Source: Paracoccaceae bacterium
GTDB taxonomy: Bacteria; Pseudomonadota; Alphaproteobacteria; Rhodobacterales; Rhodobacteraceae
DNA length: 64,000 nucleotides
Assembly (NCBI GenBank): GCA_024742695.1
Contig: JANSXY010000003.1
Span: 186,001 to 250,000, forward strand
Direction of reading: 5' to 3'
This document shows, piece after piece, positions 62,944 to 64,000 of the stretch (position 1 is the stretch's first letter; the number at the start of each line of letters is the position of its first letter). The translations under genes and the position numbers were made by a program. The notes below the pieces were generated by a model that saw only the letters and a list, made by a program, of their open reading frames with translations, was not told where the DNA came from and ran no database searches.

Positions 62944-63699
62944 TCACAGCGAAATCGCCGCACCATCACGCAGAATGGCGGCCGCTTCGCCGGTGAAATC
63001 CTCGCCGTCGCCGGAATGAGCGGGCGCGGCGTGCAGCACCAGCGGCGCGAGCAGCCGGAACGCGCCGCGCCCGCCCTTGCGCGCGGCCACGATCACCCGG
63101 CGCGCCGGCCGGCCGGCCCGCGGCGCGACCGGCCGGACCGTCACCGACCCCGCGCCGCGGCCCAGGGCCGCCAGCAGGTCCGGTAGCCGCTCCGCGGCCT
63201 GAATCAGCGTGATCCGCCCGCCGGGGCGCAGCCGTTTCAGCCCGGCGGCGATCCATTCTGCCAGCGGCGTGGCTTCGCGCAGCGCCCGGTCGCGCCCCGG
63301 ATCGGCGGCGGCGGGGGCGGCGGTGCCGTAGTAGGGCGGGTTGGCGATGACGTGGTCGAAGGCCCGGCCCTTCAGGACCGCCGGCATCGCGGCGAGGTCG
63401 CCCTCCACCACTTCCAGCGCGATCCCGTTCCGGACGGCGTTGCGACGGGCGAGATCGGCGTAGCCGGGTTGCAGTTCCAACCCGGTCAGCGCCAGGCCCG
63501 GCAGCCGCGCGCCAAGGCACAGCACCGCCGCGCCCGCCCCGCAGCCCAGGTCCAGCACCGCCTCGCCCGCCGCCGCGGGCACCGAGGCGGCCAGCAGCAC
63601 CGGGTCCATCGCCGCGCGGTAGCCGGTGCGCGGCTGCCAAAGGCGCAATCGTCCGTCAAGGAAGGCGTCGTCGGTCAGCGCCTCGGGCGGAAAGCTCAT
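62944..63699 (-). CDS. tRNA1(Val) adenine-N6-methyltransferase-like protein (TrmN6)
   Basis: SAM-dependent methyltransferase of 251 aa. QPRTGYRAAMDPVLLAA (residues 25-41), the SAM loop VLDLGCGAGAAVLCL (56-70), LELQPGYADLARRN and the amino-methyltransferase motif NPPYYG (about 124-129) match the YfiC/TrmN6 group, which methylates A37 of tRNA-Val or related sites. The ATG at 63699 overlaps the stop of the DUF2007 gene upstream (ATGA). Confidence 0.85.
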   Translation of the reverse strand: MSFPPEALTDDAFLDGRLRLWQPRTGYRAAMDPVLLAASVPAAAGEAVLDLGCGAGAAVLCLGARLPGLALTGLELQPGYADLARRNAVRNGIALEVVEGDLAAMPAVLKGRAFDHVIANPPYYGTAAPAAADPGRDRALREATPLAEWIAAGLKRLRPGGRITLIQAAERLPDLLAALGRGAGSVTVRPVAPRAGRPARRVIVAARKGGRGAFRLLAPLVLHAAPAHSGDGEDFTGEAAAILRDGAAISL

Positions 63700-63911
63700 C
63701 CCTCGGCGTCGATGCCGTTGTCGCGCAGGATCGCACGGGCGAGGAAGAGATCGGCCTCGCGCACCATCAGCCGGCGCGGCAAAATGCCGATGGACCCTTC
63801 CAGCACGCTCATATGGACGTCCATCGGGAAGGCGGCTATACCCTCGCCTTCGAGAAGCGCCTCGGCGAACGCGATCTTCGTGGGGTCGGTCGTGCGCAGG
63901 AGCTCCTTCAT
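63696..63911 (-). CDS. DUF2007 family protein
   Basis: A 71-aa protein of the DUF2007 (putative signal-transducing) family, related in fold to PII-like/ACT domains: ELLRTTDPTKIAFAEALLEGEGIAAF, then VLEGSIGILPRRLMVREADLFLARAILRDNGI. It is coupled by ATGA overlap to the methyltransferase gene and divergent from a probable polyprenyl synthetase, the arrangement seen in other Rhodobacteraceae. No established role. Confidence 0.88.
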   Translation of the reverse strand: MKELLRTTDPTKIAFAEALLEGEGIAAFPMDVHMSVLEGSIGILPRRLMVREADLFLARAILRDNGIDAEG

Positions 63912-63925
63912 GAATGGGACTTAAG

Positions 63926-63945
63926 GACAAACCCGAGAGTTTGTC
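63926..63945. promoter_or_regulatory. Inverted repeat between divergent DUF2007 and polyprenyl synthetase starts
   Basis: GACAAAC, CCGAGA, GTTTGTC: perfect 7-bp arms, 6-base centre, in the 53-base divergent gap. Suitable as a shared operator or a short RNA hairpin. Confidence 0.4.
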
Positions 63946-63964
63946 GAGCAATCACGGAACGCCG

Positions 63965-64000
63965 ATGGCACTGGCCGACGCCACACAGAAACCGCACGAT
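63965..64000 (+). CDS. Probable polyprenyl synthetase, 5' end only
   Basis: Only 12 codons are in the window (MALADATQKPHD, cut by the end). The start lies 53 bases from the divergent DUF2007 gene, and in Rhodobacteraceae the gene at this place is usually a polyprenyl (octaprenyl/decaprenyl) diphosphate synthase for ubiquinone side chains. The assignment is by neighbourhood only; the residues themselves are not diagnostic. Confidence 0.4.
   Translation, partial: MALADATQKPHD

Overview
The window is a piece of a GC-rich alphaproteobacterial chromosome, almost certainly from the Rhodobacteraceae (Rhodobacter/Rhodovulum/Paracoccus-like). The evidence is the gene content and order: TrcR (DUF1013) next to dnaX-ybaB-recR, a COQ9-family gene divergent from rpsU, DUF1244, DUF1523, DUF2007 and DUF465 proteins, a bacterial ALDH16, phaAB, and promoters of the TTGnnn-16/17-nATAnn type. 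I see no phage, transposase, CRISPR array or tRNA gene. Nearly everything is intact core or lineage-conserved chromosome.

Layout. 0-10 kb: D-amino-acid aminotransferase, N-formylglutamate amidohydrolase, pyruvate kinase, rpmI-rplT with a clear promoter and terminator, pheS-pheT, then a phosphoribosyltransferase, a Nu-class GST and a NylC/P1-family Ntn hydrolase. 10-18 kb: a leftward dppBC-dppDF-like ABC importer operon with an aldehyde dehydrogenase and an SDR but no binding protein, divergent from a gene that reads as true creatinase. 18-30 kb: a secreted phytase-like esterase behind a Pho-box-like array, a Tat/lipobox L,D-transpeptidase, the two halves of MnmC as separate divergent genes, lytic transglycosylase, dapA, two EamA permeases, an amidohydrolase, a two-pore-helix-type ion channel and smpB. 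30-34 kb: an orphan family-5 binding protein with an M20 deacylase and a cupin; an array of four near-perfect palindromes lies between the binding-protein and cupin genes. 35-41.4 kb: a tight operon deoC-ALDH16-acyl-CoA synthetase-argE. 41-44 kb: a transglutaminase-like periplasmic protease, an unknown exported protein and the small SRP RNA. 44-49 kb: rsgA, a small phosphatase, dnaX-ybaB-recR and trcR. 49-58.5 kb: quinone oxidoreductase, coq9/rpsU, Lrp/alanine dehydrogenase, mscL, argH followed by two tiny overlapping lipoprotein genes, TlpA, an Aer-like PAS protein without an MCP output domain, and Tag. 58.6-64 kb: an EAL phosphodiesterase, phaA and phaB with separate control regions, an EamA exporter, DUF465, a TrmN6-like methyltransferase, DUF2007 and the first codons of a probable polyprenyl synthetase.

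Several metabolic units can be read. Deoxyribose-5-phosphate would be cleaved by DeoC, the acetaldehyde oxidised by ALDH16 and the acid possibly activated by the CoA ligase. Acetyl-CoA would be condensed and reduced by PhaA and PhaB toward polyhydroxybutyrate. Creatine would be hydrolysed by creatinase, with the adjacent importer a candidate uptake route. Alanine catabolism would be switched by the divergent Lrp regulator.

The least explained structures are a three-copy dispersed repeat (GATTTTGGTCC..AATATCC plus G/C hairpins) at 10.6, 16.4 and 51.6 kb, the palindrome array at 30.8-31.0 kb, the micro-lipoproteins behind argH, and the inverted repeats over the phaB promoter. I did not find a convincing wholly new multi-gene system.
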